From Streptomyces sp. 1-11 (lineage in GTDB: Bacteria > Actinomycetota > Actinomycetes > Streptomycetales > Streptomycetaceae): DNA of 64,000 nt. The stretch covers positions 855,645 to 919,644 of the forward strand of contig NZ_BJTV01000001.1 of NCBI RefSeq assembly GCF_007176755.1, written 5' to 3'. The translations under genes were made by a program, and so were the position numbers. Position 1 is the first letter of the stretch. Each line of letters begins with the position of its first letter. Below, piece by piece: positions 22,916-32,058 of the stretch. Under the pieces are notes generated by a model. That model searched no databases and was not told the DNA's origin. It saw only the letters and a program-made list of their open reading frames with translations.

Positions 22916-24697
22916 ATGCCCGCACGACAGCCGAGCCCGGCCTCCCCGCAGGCTCCCGCCCAGCGCAGCGACCCCCGCCCCGGCGCCCCCGCCCCGTCCG
23001 CCGGCGACGACCGGCTGAGGAAGCGGGCGGCGGCGGCCACCGTCTGGTACCTGCGCCTCATGGCCGCGCTCAACATCCTCGCGGTGCTCTCCCTGCCCTT
23101 CCGCGAGGAGGTGCACGAGCACAACGTCGGCTCGTTCTTCACGCCCTACCTGGCCACCGCCGGCCTGGTCTCCGCTTTCCTCGCCCTGTTCCTCGCGGTG
23201 GTGATGCACCGCCGCAAACGGGCCGCCTGGTTCTTCAACCTCCTCCTCGCCGGCCCGCTGCTCTGCCTCTACGCCCTCGCGCTCACCCGCGCCCCCTACC
23301 GCGAGCACGTCTTCAACTGGCTCTCCGTCGCCCTCACCGCCCTGTTCGTGGCGGCCCTGCTCGTCGGCCGGCGCGAGTTCGACGCCATCGGCGACCGCTC
23401 CAACCCGCGCCTCGCCCTCGCCGTCGGCGCGGGCGGCGCCCTGGTCAGCGCCACGCTGGGCACGCTGCTGGTGCACGAGACGAACCGGATCCCCGGCGCC
23501 GCGCTCAAGGAGGAGATCTCCTACACGCTGCTGCGCGGGGTCAGCGTGGGCCCGCTCGCCGACCGCGTCGACACCGTGCTCGCCCCCCGCTGGGCGGACA
23601 TGACCGTCAACGTCCTGATGGCCGCGACCTTCCTCCTCGTCCTCTACGCCTGCTTCCGCGCCCCGCGCGGCGCCTGCCTGCTCGGCCCGGAGGACGAGCG
23701 GCGCCTGCGCGACCTGCTCGCCAAGCACGGCGAACGCGACTCCCTCGGCTACTTCGCGCTGCGCCGGGACAAGGCGGCCGTCTTCTCGCCGAGCGGCAAG
23801 GCGGCCGTCACCTACCGCGTCGTCGGCGGCGTGAGCCTCGCCTCCGGCGATCCCATCGGCGACCCCGAGGCCTGGCCCGGCGCCATCGACGCCTGGCTCG
23901 CCGAGGCCCGCCGGCACGCCTGGACCCCGGCCGTCATGGGCGCGAGCGAGGAGGCGGGCACCGTCTACTCCCGGCACGGTCTCGACGCCCTCGAACTCGG
24001 TGACGAGGCGATCGTCGAGCTGGCCGACTTCACCCTGGAGGGCCGCGCCATGCGGGCGGTCCGCCAGGCGCACAAGCGGGTCGGCCGGGCCGGGTACACC
24101 GTCCGCATCCGCCGCCACGAGGACATCCCCGACGACGAGATGGCCCTGCTCGTCGACCGCGCCGACCACTGGCGCGACGGCGCCACGGAGCGCGGCTTCT
24201 CCATGGCCCTGGGCCGCCTCGGCGATCCCGGCGACGGCCGCTGCGTGATGCTGGAGTGCCGCGACGCGGACGGCGTCCCCCGGGCCCTGCTCAGCTTCGT
24301 CCCCTGGGGCGGACACGGCCTGTCGCTGGACCTGATGCGCCGGGACCGCGCCTGCGAGAACGGCCTGATGGAGTTCATGGTGGTCGAACTCCTGCTGCGC
24401 GCCGAGGAGATGGGCGTCCAGCGGGTGTCCCTGAACTTCGCCATGTTCCGCTCGGTCTTCGAACGCGGCTCCCGCCTCGGCGCTGGTCCGGTGCTGCGCC
24501 TGTGGCGCTCGGTCCTCACCTTCTTCTCGCGCTGGTGGCAGATCGAGTCCCTGTACCGCGCCAACGCCAAGTACCGTCCGCTGTGGGAGCCCCGCTTCCT
24601 GCTGTTCGCCAAGAGCAGCGACATCCCCCGCATCGGCCTGGCCAGCGCCCGCGCCGAGGGCTTCCTCACCCTGCCGGGGCTGGGGAGCCGCTCGTAG
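22916..24697 (+). CDS. Phosphatidylglycerol lysyltransferase-like (MprF/LysX C-domain, DUF2156) protein
   Basis: 593 residues from ATG 22916; an in-frame GTG at 22904 is possible. A Pro-rich tail precedes about six membrane helices (residues ~45-260), then a dual-GNAT-fold LPG synthase domain: GDPIGDPEAWPGAIDAWLAEAR, MRAVRQAHKRVGRAGYTVR, MALGRLGDPGDGRCVML, GLSLDLMRRDRACENGLMEFM, VSLNFAMFRSVFERGSRLG and WQIESLYRANAKYRPLWEPR. The class transfers an amino acid from charged tRNA to a membrane lipid, lowering surface charge and resistance to cationic peptides. The membrane half is shorter than the MprF flippase. Amino acid and acceptor lipid are not predictable. Confidence 0.88.
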   Translation: MPARQPSPASPQAPAQRSDPRPGAPAPSAGDDRLRKRAAAATVWYLRLMAALNILAVLSLPFREEVHEHNVGSFFTPYLATAGLVSAFLALFLAVVMHRRKRAAWFFNLLLAGPLLCLYALALTRAPYREHVFNWLSVALTALFVAALLVGRREFDAIGDRSNPRLALAVGAGGALVSATLGTLLVHETNRIPGAALKEEISYTLLRGVSVGPLADRVDTVLAPRWADMTVNVLMAATFLLVLYACFRAPRGACLLGPEDERRLRDLLAKHGERDSLGYFALRRDKAAVFSPSGKAAVTYRVVGGVSLASGDPIGDPEAWPGAIDAWLAEARRHAWTPAVMGASEEAGTVYSRHGLDALELGDEAIVELADFTLEGRAMRAVRQAHKRVGRAGYTVRIRRHEDIPDDEMALLVDRADHWRDGATERGFSMALGRLGDPGDGRCVMLECRDADGVPRALLSFVPWGGHGLSLDLMRRDRACENGLMEFMVVELLLRAEEMGVQRVSLNFAMFRSVFERGSRLGAGPVLRLWRSVLTFFSRWWQIESLYRANAKYRPLWEPRFLLFAKSSDIPRIGLASARAEGFLTLPGLGSRS

Positions 24698-24796
24698 CGC
24701 CGTCGGGCCCTCCGCCGCCCTGCCGGGGCGTGCCCGGTGGGGCGCGTCCCGGCGCCCGGGCGGGCGCGGCCCGGTCCGTCTCGGAAACGTTCCTGC

Positions 24797-25345
24797 TCAG
24801 CCGGCCTGCGGGGGCGGGGACCACACGCCCATCCACTGCTCGGCGCCCCAGGCCTCGAACCGCTGCACCTCGGTGAAGCCCAGCTTCACCGCGAGGCGCA
24901 TCGAGCGGTCGTTGGCGGTCTGGGTGCAGAGCACCACCGGCTCGCCGGGAAGCGCGCCCGCGAACCAGCCGAGCGCCGCCGCGCACGCCTCGGCGGCGTA
25001 ACCGCGGCCCCATGCCCGCGGCAGGAACAGGTAGCCGATCTCCGACTCCGCGACGTCACGGCGGGCGTTCCCCGAGCCGTTCGTGCCGTGGGGCTTCAGC
25101 TCGACCATGCCGATCATCGTTCCGCCGGCCTCGATCACGAAGAGGCCGGGGCGCCTCTCGGGCGTCCCGGGCATCGCGCGCTCGCACTCCTCGCGCGATC
25201 GAGGACCACCGAGGTAGGTGTGCACCTCAGGCGAGGTGAGCAGCTCGACGAACGGCCCGCGGTCCCGGGCCTCGGGCTCGCGCAGCACGAGCCGTTCGGT
25301 CCTGATCGGGGCGGGCGGCCAGACGGCGGATCCGGGTTCGGGCAT
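24797..25345 (-). CDS. GNAT-family N-acetyltransferase (RimJ/RimL type)
   Basis: 182 residues from ATG 25345; a TTG at 25354 is an alternative. TERLVLREPEARDRGPFVELL is the typical RimJ-like start; EIGYLFLPRAWGRGYAAEACAAAL contains the RGxGxA-type acetyl-CoA loop; NDRSMRLAVKLGFTEVQRFE is the last conserved block. It could acetylate a ribosomal protein, an amino group of a small molecule or an antibiotic. It is convergent with the MprF-like gene and next to a two-component system. Confidence 0.88.
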   Translation of the reverse strand: MPEPGSAVWPPAPIRTERLVLREPEARDRGPFVELLTSPEVHTYLGGPRSREECERAMPGTPERRPGLFVIEAGGTMIGMVELKPHGTNGSGNARRDVAESEIGYLFLPRAWGRGYAAEACAAALGWFAGALPGEPVVLCTQTANDRSMRLAVKLGFTEVQRFEAWGAEQWMGVWSPPPQAG

Positions 25346-25387
25346 GGCGGGCAACCTACCGCACGCGCGCCGTCCGGCGGGGGGCGC

Positions 25388-26821
25388 TCACCCGCTTCCG
25401 TCCCCCGTCGTCCCGCCGCCCACGGAGAAGCCGATGACCGCTCCGCCGCCCTCCCGGCGGTAGGCGAACGGCGCCCCGCCGTGGGCCATGGCGACCTCGC
25501 GGACGATGGACAGGCCCAGGCCCGAGCCGGGCAGGGACCGCGCGTCGGCGGCCCGGTAGAAGCGGTCGAAGATGCGGATCAGATCGCCCTCGGCGATGCC
25601 CGGCCCGCGGTCGAGCACCTCGACCCGGACCGTTCCCGGGCGCGCCGGGCCGGTGAGGGCGATCTCGATCGGCTCCTTGCCGCCGCGGTCGAACTTGGCC
25701 GCGTTCTCGACCAGGTTGGACAGCGCCCGCTGGAGCATCCCGGGCCGCCCCTCGGTACGCGTGTCGCCGCTCGCCCGCAGCACGATCTCCCGGCCGGTAC
25801 GGCGCTTGGCCAGCCCCATCACGTCCTCGGCGATGTCGGCCAGGTCCACCTGCTGCGGCGGCTCGCTGTCGGACTGCCCGGCCGCGAGGTCGACCAGCTC
25901 GTTGACCAGGTCGGTCAGCTCCCGGGCCTCCTGGGAGAGATCGGCGACGAGTTCCTCCCGGCTGTCCGGCGGCAGTTCGTCGATCCGGCGCAGCAGCGAG
26001 ATGTTGGTGCGCAGCGAGGTGAGCGGCGTGCGCAGCTCGTGTCCCGCGTCCTGGACCAGCCGCCGCTGGTCCTCCTCCGACTGGGCGAGGCGGCCCAGCA
26101 TGCGGTCGAAGGCGCGGCCGAGCCGGCCCACCTCGTCCAGCCCGGTGACGGGCACCTCGATGCCCAGCCGGCGGGTGCGGGCCACGTCCTCGGCGGCCGA
26201 GGTGAGGACGACCAGGCGCCGGGTGATCCGGCGGGCCAGCCACCAGCCGAACAGGCCCGCCGCGACCACGACCGCCGACATCAGGATCAGCGTCCGCTGC
26301 TGCAGCGCCCGCAGCAGGTCCTCGGTGTCGCTGAACTCCTGGGCGACCTGGACCGCGCCCTTGCCGTGGCCGAGCGAGACGGTGGCGACGCGGAACAGGT
26401 CCTCGCCGACCCGGACGTCCTTGTGCTCGACCAGCCGGCCGGCCCTGCGCGCCCCGGAGACGGCCCGGTCCCGTGCGGTGACCGGCAGCACCGGGCTGCC
26501 GTGGTCGACGATCTCGCCCCGCGCGCCCAGCACCTGCACATCGGTCCGGGCCGGCCGGACCAGGTCGTGGCCGGGCCGGGAGGAGGAGAAGTCCTCCGGG
26601 ACCATCTCGTGCTGGCGCACCTCGTCCCGTACGTCGGAGACGACCTGGGTGAACACCGACTGCTGGTCGACCCGGACCAGGCGCGCGGCGGAGCTGTAGG
26701 ACAGGATGCCGACGAGGATGGTCACGGCGGCGGTGACGGCCGCGAAGGACACCGCGAAGGTGGTGCGCAGGGAGATCAGTCTGGGCCGGGGCCCGGCCCC
26801 GGGCCGCCGGCCGCGCGCCAC
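25388..26821 (-). CDS. MprB-like sensor histidine kinase
   Basis: 477 residues from GTG 26821, which shares a base with the regulator's TAG stop; GGAGGAC precedes it. TM1 near residues 18-40, an extracytoplasmic domain of ~125 residues, TM2 near 165-185, HAMP, then the H-box QDAGHELRTPLTSLRTNISLLRR, NLVENAAKFDRGG (N-box), EVLDRGPGIAEGDL and GSGLGLSIVREVAMAHGG. The arrangement matches actinobacterial envelope-stress kinases of the MprB/CutS type. It partners the response regulator upstream. Confidence 0.93.
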   Translation of the reverse strand: MARGRRPGAGPRPRLISLRTTFAVSFAAVTAAVTILVGILSYSSAARLVRVDQQSVFTQVVSDVRDEVRQHEMVPEDFSSSRPGHDLVRPARTDVQVLGARGEIVDHGSPVLPVTARDRAVSGARRAGRLVEHKDVRVGEDLFRVATVSLGHGKGAVQVAQEFSDTEDLLRALQQRTLILMSAVVVAAGLFGWWLARRITRRLVVLTSAAEDVARTRRLGIEVPVTGLDEVGRLGRAFDRMLGRLAQSEEDQRRLVQDAGHELRTPLTSLRTNISLLRRIDELPPDSREELVADLSQEARELTDLVNELVDLAAGQSDSEPPQQVDLADIAEDVMGLAKRRTGREIVLRASGDTRTEGRPGMLQRALSNLVENAAKFDRGGKEPIEIALTGPARPGTVRVEVLDRGPGIAEGDLIRIFDRFYRAADARSLPGSGLGLSIVREVAMAHGGAPFAYRREGGGAVIGFSVGGGTTGDGSG

Positions 26822-27555
26822 TAGTCCTCCCGCAGCACGTAGCCCACGCCCCGCACGGTGTGGATCAGCTGCGGGGCTCCGGGCTCGTCCAGCTTGCGGC
26901 GCAGGTAGCCGACGTAGACGGCGAGGTTCTTGGAGCCGGGTCCGAAGTCGTAGCCCCAGATCCGGTCGTAGATGGTGGAGTGGTCGAGCACGATCCCGGC
27001 GTTGCGGACCAGCAGTTCCAGCAGTTCGAACTCGGTGCGGGTCAGCTCCAGCTCGCGGCCGCCCCGCCAGGCGCGGCGGGCCTGCACGTCCATCCGGATG
27101 TCCGCGGCGCCCACCTGCCGGTCGGTGGTCTGCACGTCCCGCCCGGCGTCGGCGGCGGGCGTCGCGCCCGCGCCGCCCGCCGGCACCGGGCTGGTGCGGC
27201 GCAGCAGCGCCCGCAGCCGAGCGAAGACCTCCTCGACGTCGAACGGCTTGACCACGTAGTCGTCGGCGCCGGCGTCCAGACCGGCGATGCGGTCGGCGGT
27301 CTCCACCAGGGCGGTGAGCATGAGGATCGGGGTGCTGTCGCCCTCGGCCCGCAGCACCCGGCAGACCTGGAGCCCGTCGATGCCCGGCATCATCACGTCC
27401 AGCACCAGGACGTCCGGCGGGGTCCGGTGCGCCTGGGCCAGCGCCTCGACCCCGTCGGCGACGGCCGTCACCTCGTAGCCCTCGAGCGTCAGGGCACGCT
27501 CGAGGGCATGACGGATGGCACGGTCGTCTTCGGCGAGCAGCACAGTCTGGGGCAC
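26821..27555 (-). CDS. OmpR-type response regulator (MprA-like)
   Basis: 244 residues from GTG 27555. Receiver: LAEDDRAIRHALERAL, phospho-Asp in PDVLVLDVMMPGIDG, and Lys in GADDYVVKPFDVEEVF. A 25-residue linker is richer in Ala/Gly/Thr than usual. The output domain has LTRTEFELLELLVRNAGIVLDHSTIYDRIWGY and NLAVYVGYLRRKLDE. It is the first gene of a two-gene operon with the kinase. No target site was recognised. Confidence 0.94.
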   Translation of the reverse strand: MPQTVLLAEDDRAIRHALERALTLEGYEVTAVADGVEALAQAHRTPPDVLVLDVMMPGIDGLQVCRVLRAEGDSTPILMLTALVETADRIAGLDAGADDYVVKPFDVEEVFARLRALLRRTSPVPAGGAGATPAADAGRDVQTTDRQVGAADIRMDVQARRAWRGGRELELTRTEFELLELLVRNAGIVLDHSTIYDRIWGYDFGPGSKNLAVYVGYLRRKLDEPGAPQLIHTVRGVGYVLRED

Positions 27556-27652
27556 CTTCCCAGTCTGCCAAGGCCCCGGGCGGTTCCGCCGGGCCCGCGG
27601 GCCGACGATCACCCTTTTTACCGCGCTCTCACCGTCACAGCGGCGCACCTTG

Positions 27653-28261
27653 TCAGGCGCCGGCGACGCCGAGCCGTGCGAGCTGCTCGGCGAAGGGCAC
27701 GACCTGCGGTGCGTCCTCGGCGTCCGCCCCGGCCGCGGACAGCCCGGTCATGAGCCCGGCCAGCTCCCCGGCCGCCCGCTCGACACGCTCCGCCAGCCCC
27801 TCGGCCCCCCAGTCCTCCGAGGCGGCGTAGACGCCGGTGGGCACCACCACGGCCCGCAGGTAGGCGAACAGCGGCCGCAGTGCGTGCTCCAGCACCAGCG
27901 AGTGCCGTCCGGTGCCCCCGGTCGCGGCGATCAGCACCGGCTTGCCGGTCAGCGCGTCCCGGTCCAGCACGTCGAAGAAGGACTTGAACAGTCCGCTGTA
28001 CGAGGCGCTGAACACGGGCGTGACGACGATCAGTCCGTCGGCCCCCGCCACCGCCTCCTGCGCGGCGGCCAGGGCCTTCCCGGCGAACCCGTTGGTGAAG
28101 TTGTGCGCGATCTCGACCGCGAGGTCCCGCACCTCGACGACCTGAACGTCCACCGGTGCGCGCCGGTCCACGGCGGCGGCCAGCCGGTCGGCCAGCAGCC
28201 GGGTGGAGGAGGGGACGGTCAGTCCCGCCGAGACGACGACGAGCCTCATGGTGTCCTTCAT
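27653..28261 (-). CDS. NADPH-dependent FMN reductase (CE1759 family)
   Basis: 202 residues; ATG 28261 overlaps the stop of the LLM gene (ATGA). MRLVVVSAGLTVPSSTRLLADRLAAAV opens the flavodoxin-like fold, DGLIVVTPVFSASYSGLFKSFFDVLD is the conserved FMN-binding loop, and ATGGTGRHSLVLEHALRPLFAYLRA completes the family pattern. It should supply reduced FMN to the adjacent two-component flavin monooxygenase. Confidence 0.92.
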   Translation of the reverse strand: MKDTMRLVVVSAGLTVPSSTRLLADRLAAAVDRRAPVDVQVVEVRDLAVEIAHNFTNGFAGKALAAAQEAVAGADGLIVVTPVFSASYSGLFKSFFDVLDRDALTGKPVLIAATGGTGRHSLVLEHALRPLFAYLRAVVVPTGVYAASEDWGAEGLAERVERAAGELAGLMTGLSAAGADAEDAPQVVPFAEQLARLGVAGA

Positions 28262-29343
28262 ACGGCGGCCGCCTCCTTCGTGGTGAGCAGCGACTGGTGG
28301 GTCGGCGCCTCCGGCACGTCCGCCGGGCGCCCCTTGGCGAACTCCTCGCGCAGTACGGGCACGACCTCCTCGCCCAGCATGTCGAGCTGTTCCAGCACCG
28401 TCTTCAGCGGCAGTCCGGCGTGGTCCATCAGGAAGAGCTGGCGCTGGTAGTCGCCGGCGTACTCGCGGAAGGACAGCGTCTTCTCGATCACCTGCTGCGG
28501 CGAGCCCACCGTCAGCGGGGTCTGCTCGGTGAAGTCCTCCAGCGAGGGGCCGTGTCCGTACACCGGCGCGTTGTCGAAGTACGGGCGGAACTCCCGCACC
28601 GCGTCCTGCGAGTTGCGGCGCATGAACACCTGGCCGCCGAGTCCGACGATCGCCTGCTCGGGCGTGCCGTGCCCGTAGTGGGCGTAGCGCCTGCGGTACA
28701 GCTCGACCATCCGCTTGGTGTGGTCCGCCGGCCAGAAGATGTTGTTGTGGAAGAAGCCGTCGCCGTAGTACGCGGCCTGCTCGGCGATCTCCGGGGAGCG
28801 GATCGAGCCGTGCCAGACGAACGGCGGCACGCCGTCCAGGGGCCGCGGCGTGGCGGTGAAGCCCTGCAGCGGGGTGCGGAACCTGCCCTCCCAGTCGACG
28901 ACGTCCTCGCGCCACAGCCGGTGCAGCAGGGCGTAGTTCTCGACGGCGAGGCCGATGCCCTCCCGGATGTCCTTGCCGAACCAGGGATAGACCGGGCCGG
29001 TGTTGCCGCGCCCCATCATCAGGTCCACGCGCCCGTCGGCCAGGTGCTGCAGCATCGCGAAGTCCTCCGCGATCTTCACCGGGTCGTTGGTGGTGATCAG
29101 GGTGGTGGAGGTGGAGAGGACGAGCCGCTCGGTCCGCGCGGCTATGTAGCCGAGCATGGTCGTCGGGGACGAGGGCACGAACGGCGGGTTGTGGTGCTCG
29201 CCGGTCGCGAAGACGTCGAGCCCGACCTCCTCGGCCTTGAGCGCGATGGCGACCATGGCCTTGATCCGCTCGCGCTCGGTCGGCGTCCGCCCCGTGGTGG
29301 GGTCCGGCGTGACGTCGCCGACGGTGAAGATCCCGAACTGCAT
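28258..29343 (-). CDS. LLM-class flavin-dependent oxidoreductase
   Basis: 361 residues from ATG 29343; a longer in-frame start at 29373 lies inside the operator-like region. MQFGIFTVGDVTPDP, TGEHHNPPFVPSSPTTMLGYIA, LSTSTTLITTNDPVKIAEDFAMLQHLADGR and MMGRGNTGPVYPWFG are hallmarks of luciferase-like monooxygenases. It is translationally coupled to its FMN reductase. The divergent MarR regulator probably controls both. Likely substrates are small aldehydes, quinones or xenobiotics. Confidence 0.93.
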   Translation of the reverse strand: MQFGIFTVGDVTPDPTTGRTPTERERIKAMVAIALKAEEVGLDVFATGEHHNPPFVPSSPTTMLGYIAARTERLVLSTSTTLITTNDPVKIAEDFAMLQHLADGRVDLMMGRGNTGPVYPWFGKDIREGIGLAVENYALLHRLWREDVVDWEGRFRTPLQGFTATPRPLDGVPPFVWHGSIRSPEIAEQAAYYGDGFFHNNIFWPADHTKRMVELYRRRYAHYGHGTPEQAIVGLGGQVFMRRNSQDAVREFRPYFDNAPVYGHGPSLEDFTEQTPLTVGSPQQVIEKTLSFREYAGDYQRQLFLMDHAGLPLKTVLEQLDMLGEEVVPVLREEFAKGRPADVPEAPTHQSLLTTKEAAAV

Positions 29344-29357
29344 GGCCAGCCTCCCAG

Positions 29358-29374
29358 GTTGTTTATCGTTCAAC
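29358..29374. promoter_or_regulatory. AT-rich palindrome upstream of the LLM operon, likely MarR site
   Basis: gttgtttatcgttcaac is an imperfect inverted repeat in an unusually AT-rich stretch, beginning 15 bases upstream of the LLM start codon and 62 bases past the end of the MarR gene. A MarR protein bound here would block the LLM promoter. Confidence 0.5.
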
Positions 29375-29435
29375 TATAGCCCTGGAACGGCCCCCGGTCC
29401 GCCACTATTCCCCGCCCCCGGACCCCCCGGCCGGC

Positions 29436-29915
29436 TCAGCCACGCCGCTCGCGCAGCCGCGCGATCTGCTCCGCGCCGAACTCCACCGTGCGCTCCATGT
29501 GCCGCACGATCACCGCGAGCTCGCCGTCGTCCAGCTCGTCGAAGAGGGAGAACCAGTCACCGGCCAGCGAGTCCCACAGCCGCCCGAACTCGGCGATCCG
29601 CTCCGGCACGGTCACCACCAGCACCCGCCGCCGGTCCACCTCGTCCCGCCGCCGCACGACGTACCCCGCCCGCTCCAGGCGGTCCACCAGCCGGGTCGCC
29701 GACCCGGTGGTCAGCCCCGTCAGCTCCGCGATCCGGCCCGTGGTGACCGGCGCCTCCTCCAGCGTGAGCAGGTTCAGGCACTGCAGATCGGTGGGGTGCA
29801 GCCCGATCCGGTCGGCCACGGCCTGGTTGAACAGGGCGTACGAGGCCATGTACCGCCGGGAGACCACGGACAGCTCCGCCAGCAGCCCGGACCGCCCGGT
29901 CGCCTTCCCGGCCAT
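29436..29915 (-). CDS. MarR-family transcriptional regulator
   Basis: 159 residues from ATG 29915. The core is LHPTDLQCLNLLTLEEAPVTTGRIAELTGLTTGSATRLVDRLERAGYVVRRRDEVDRRRVLVVT, a winged helix with the basic DxRRR wing. Flanking helices form the dimer interface. It lies on the same strand as, and just upstream of, the LLM/FMN-reductase operon. MarR proteins usually repress such oxidoreductase genes until a phenolic or electrophilic ligand binds. Confidence 0.92.
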   Translation of the reverse strand: MAGKATGRSGLLAELSVVSRRYMASYALFNQAVADRIGLHPTDLQCLNLLTLEEAPVTTGRIAELTGLTTGSATRLVDRLERAGYVVRRRDEVDRRRVLVVTVPERIAEFGRLWDSLAGDWFSLFDELDDGELAVIVRHMERTVEFGAEQIARLRERRG

Positions 29916-29974
29916 GCCGCACTCCCCTTGTCGTCCGCGTGGTCCAGTGATCGTACGGCCACGCGGCCGGGCGC

Positions 29975-30439
29975 TCAGAAGGCGTACGCGTCCCCGGTGC
30001 CCAGCACCAGCACCGTCAGCCGGTCGTTCGTCCGGTCCCGGTCCACGGCGCCGCCGAGCCAGACGGTGTCCACCTCCAGCGTCACCTCCGACGGCCGCCG
30101 CGCCAGCCGCACCGACACCGTGAGCCGCTCACCCACCGCGTCCGCCGCCAGCGCGCCGATCCCGCACACCACCGACCTCTCGTCCGTGCGCGCGCACCCC
30201 GCCGGCAGCCGCTGGTCCCCGGCCGGCGGCACCGACCAGCGCAGCAGCACGCTCGCGTCCGGCGCCGCGGCCGGGCCGGCGTTGCGCGGGGTGACGGAGA
30301 CCTCCACCCGGTCCCCCGTCAGCACGGCGCTCCCGTGCAGCGTCAGATCGGCCTCGGGCGCCGGCGCCGCCCCGGCCGGCCCGGCGCCGGCCACCACCAG
30401 GACGCCGCACACGCCCAGCACCCACGACCTCACCCGCAT
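29975..30439 (-). CDS. Secreted beta-sandwich protein of unknown function
   Basis: 154 residues from ATG 30439. A Sec signal peptide ([27 protein letters not shown]) is followed by a single Ig-like/DUF11-type domain ([64 protein letters not shown]). Two Cys about 16 residues apart could form a disulfide. The C-terminal segment repeats the beta pattern. No anchor is visible, so it is probably released. Confidence 0.75.
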   Translation of the reverse strand: MRVRSWVLGVCGVLVVAGAGPAGAAPAPEADLTLHGSAVLTGDRVEVSVTPRNAGPAAAPDASVLLRWSVPPAGDQRLPAGCARTDERSVVCGIGALAADAVGERLTVSVRLARRPSEVTLEVDTVWLGGAVDRDRTNDRLTVLVLGTGDAYAF

Positions 30440-30553
30440 GCCCTGCCTCCTCGCGCCCGGCGCCCGTACCCGCCGTACCGATCTATCCCACGGAAACCGG
30501 CCGGCAGGCGCCCTCCAACAGGTGACGCGGCACGCCCGTGCGAAGCTGCCGTC

Positions 30554-30892
30554 ATGCTCGTCCTGCGCTCCGCCGCCCTCTTCGTCGTCGCCGCCCTCTT
30601 CGAGATCGGCGGCGCGTGGCTGGTGTGGCAGGGGGTGCGCGAACACCGCGGCTGGCTCTGGATCACCGGCGGCGTCCTCGCGCTCGGCGCCTACGGGTTC
30701 GTCGCCACCTTCCAGCCGGACGCCCACTTCGGCCGCATCCTCGCCGCCTACGGCGGGATCTTCGTGGCCGGGTCGATCCTGTGGGGCGTGGTCGCCGACG
30801 GCTACCGCCCGGACCGCTGGGACATCACCGGCGCGCTGGTCTGCCTGGCCGGGATGGCGGTCATCATGTGGGCGCCCCGGAACGGCGGCTGA
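30554..30892 (+). CDS. YnfA-family membrane protein
   Basis: 112 residues from ATG 30554. Four TM helices in the small-multidrug-resistance-like YnfA (UPF0060) fold: [84 protein letters not shown]. Length and motifs are standard. Function is not settled; SMR-like export has been proposed. It is followed 52 bases later by an SDR gene. Confidence 0.92.
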   Translation: MLVLRSAALFVVAALFEIGGAWLVWQGVREHRGWLWITGGVLALGAYGFVATFQPDAHFGRILAAYGGIFVAGSILWGVVADGYRPDRWDITGALVCLAGMAVIMWAPRNGG

Positions 30893-30944
30893 GGGCTCAC
30901 TTAGGCTGGACGGAACCGACCCGCCGCAGCCCCAGGAGCAGCCC

Positions 30945-31721
30945 ATGGCCACCGCAGCCCCGTCCGCCGCCTCCCGCATCGCCGTCGTCACCGGTGCGAG
31001 CAGCGGTATCGGCGCCGCCACGGCCCGGCAGCTCGCCCGGGCCGGCTACCGCGTCGTCCTCACCGCCCGCCGCAAGGACCGCATCGAGGCGCTGGCCGAG
31101 GAACTGACCGCGGCCGGGCACTCGGCGGCCGCCTACCAGCTCGATGTCACCGACCGCGCGGCGGTCGACGAGTTCGCCACCGCCTTCACGACGATCGGCG
31201 TCCTGGTCAACAACGCCGGCGGCGCCCTCGGCGCCGACCCGGTCGCCAGCGGCGACCCGGCCGACTGGCGCACGATGTACGAGACCAACGTCATCGGCAC
31301 CCTCAACGTCACCCAGGCGCTGCTGCCCAAGCTGGAGGCGAGCGGCGACGGAGTGGTGGTCGTGGTGTCCTCCACCGCCGGTCACGGCACGTACGAGGGC
31401 GGCGCGGGCTACGTCGCCGCCAAGCACGGCGCCCACGTCCTCGCCGAGACCCTGCGCCTGGAGATCGTCGGCAGGCCGGTCCGCGTCGTGGAGATCGCGC
31501 CCGGCATGGTGAAGACCGAGGAGTTCGCCCTGACCCGCTTCGGCGGCGACACCGACCGGGCGGCGAAGGTCTACGAGGGCGTGGCCGAACCCCTCACCGC
31601 CGACGACGTGGCGGAGACGATCACCTGGGCGGTCACCCGCCCCAGCCACGTCAACGTCGACCTCCTCGTGCTGCGCCCGCGCGCCCAGGCGTCCAACACG
31701 AAGGTGCACAGGGAGTCGTGA
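30945..31721 (+). CDS. SDR-family NADP-dependent oxidoreductase (YdfG-like)
   Basis: 258 residues from ATG 30945, preceded by AGGAG. TGASSGIGAATARQLARAGY is the cofactor loop; LVNNAGG, VVVSSTAGHGTYEGGAGYVAAKHG (catalytic Ser, Tyr and Lys) and VRVVEIAPGMVKTEEF follow in order. It resembles serine/3-hydroxy acid dehydrogenases of the YdfG group. The stop overlaps the start of a 48-residue membrane protein by one base. Confidence 0.92.
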   Translation: MATAAPSAASRIAVVTGASSGIGAATARQLARAGYRVVLTARRKDRIEALAEELTAAGHSAAAYQLDVTDRAAVDEFATAFTTIGVLVNNAGGALGADPVASGDPADWRTMYETNVIGTLNVTQALLPKLEASGDGVVVVVSSTAGHGTYEGGAGYVAAKHGAHVLAETLRLEIVGRPVRVVEIAPGMVKTEEFALTRFGGDTDRAAKVYEGVAEPLTADDVAETITWAVTRPSHVNVDLLVLRPRAQASNTKVHRES

Positions 31722-31867
31722 TGCCCGAAGAGGACGCGCTCGAAAAGCGCCGCCTGGCCGAGGAGACGAGGAACGAGCGCCAGGTCTGGTACTTCCTCGC
31801 CTACTTCCTCTTCGGCATCCACTTCGTGGCGTTCGTCATGATCTACGCCGTACGCCACGCGAAGTAA
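31721..31867 (+). CDS. 48-residue single-pass membrane protein
   Basis: The ATG at 31721 shares its A with the SDR stop (TGATG), with GGGAG five bases upstream. The sequence starts MPEEDALEKRRLAEETRNER, a charged helix of ~20 residues, followed by one TM helix (about residues 22-43, aromatic-rich: WYFLAYFLFGIHFVAFVMIY) and a basic end. It resembles the small actinobacterial DUF6126-type proteins, although the match is from memory. Codon use is normal for the genome. Translation coupling suggests it works with, or is co-expressed with, the SDR. Confidence 0.75.
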   Translation: MPEEDALEKRRLAEETRNERQVWYFLAYFLFGIHFVAFVMIYAVRHAK

Positions 31868-32058
31868 CCCGCGCCGCACCCGCCCCGGAGGCCCCGTCGC
31901 CGCCGACGGCGGAGCCCTGTCCCGGGGGCCCGGCTGAGCGGGCGTCGTTCCCGGCCTGCGAGCGTGCAGCGCACCTCACTCGTACGAGGGATTCCGATCG
32001 AGCAACCGATCACCGTGCGAACCCCCGATCTAGGCTCGCGCCACGTGATCGAACGAAA

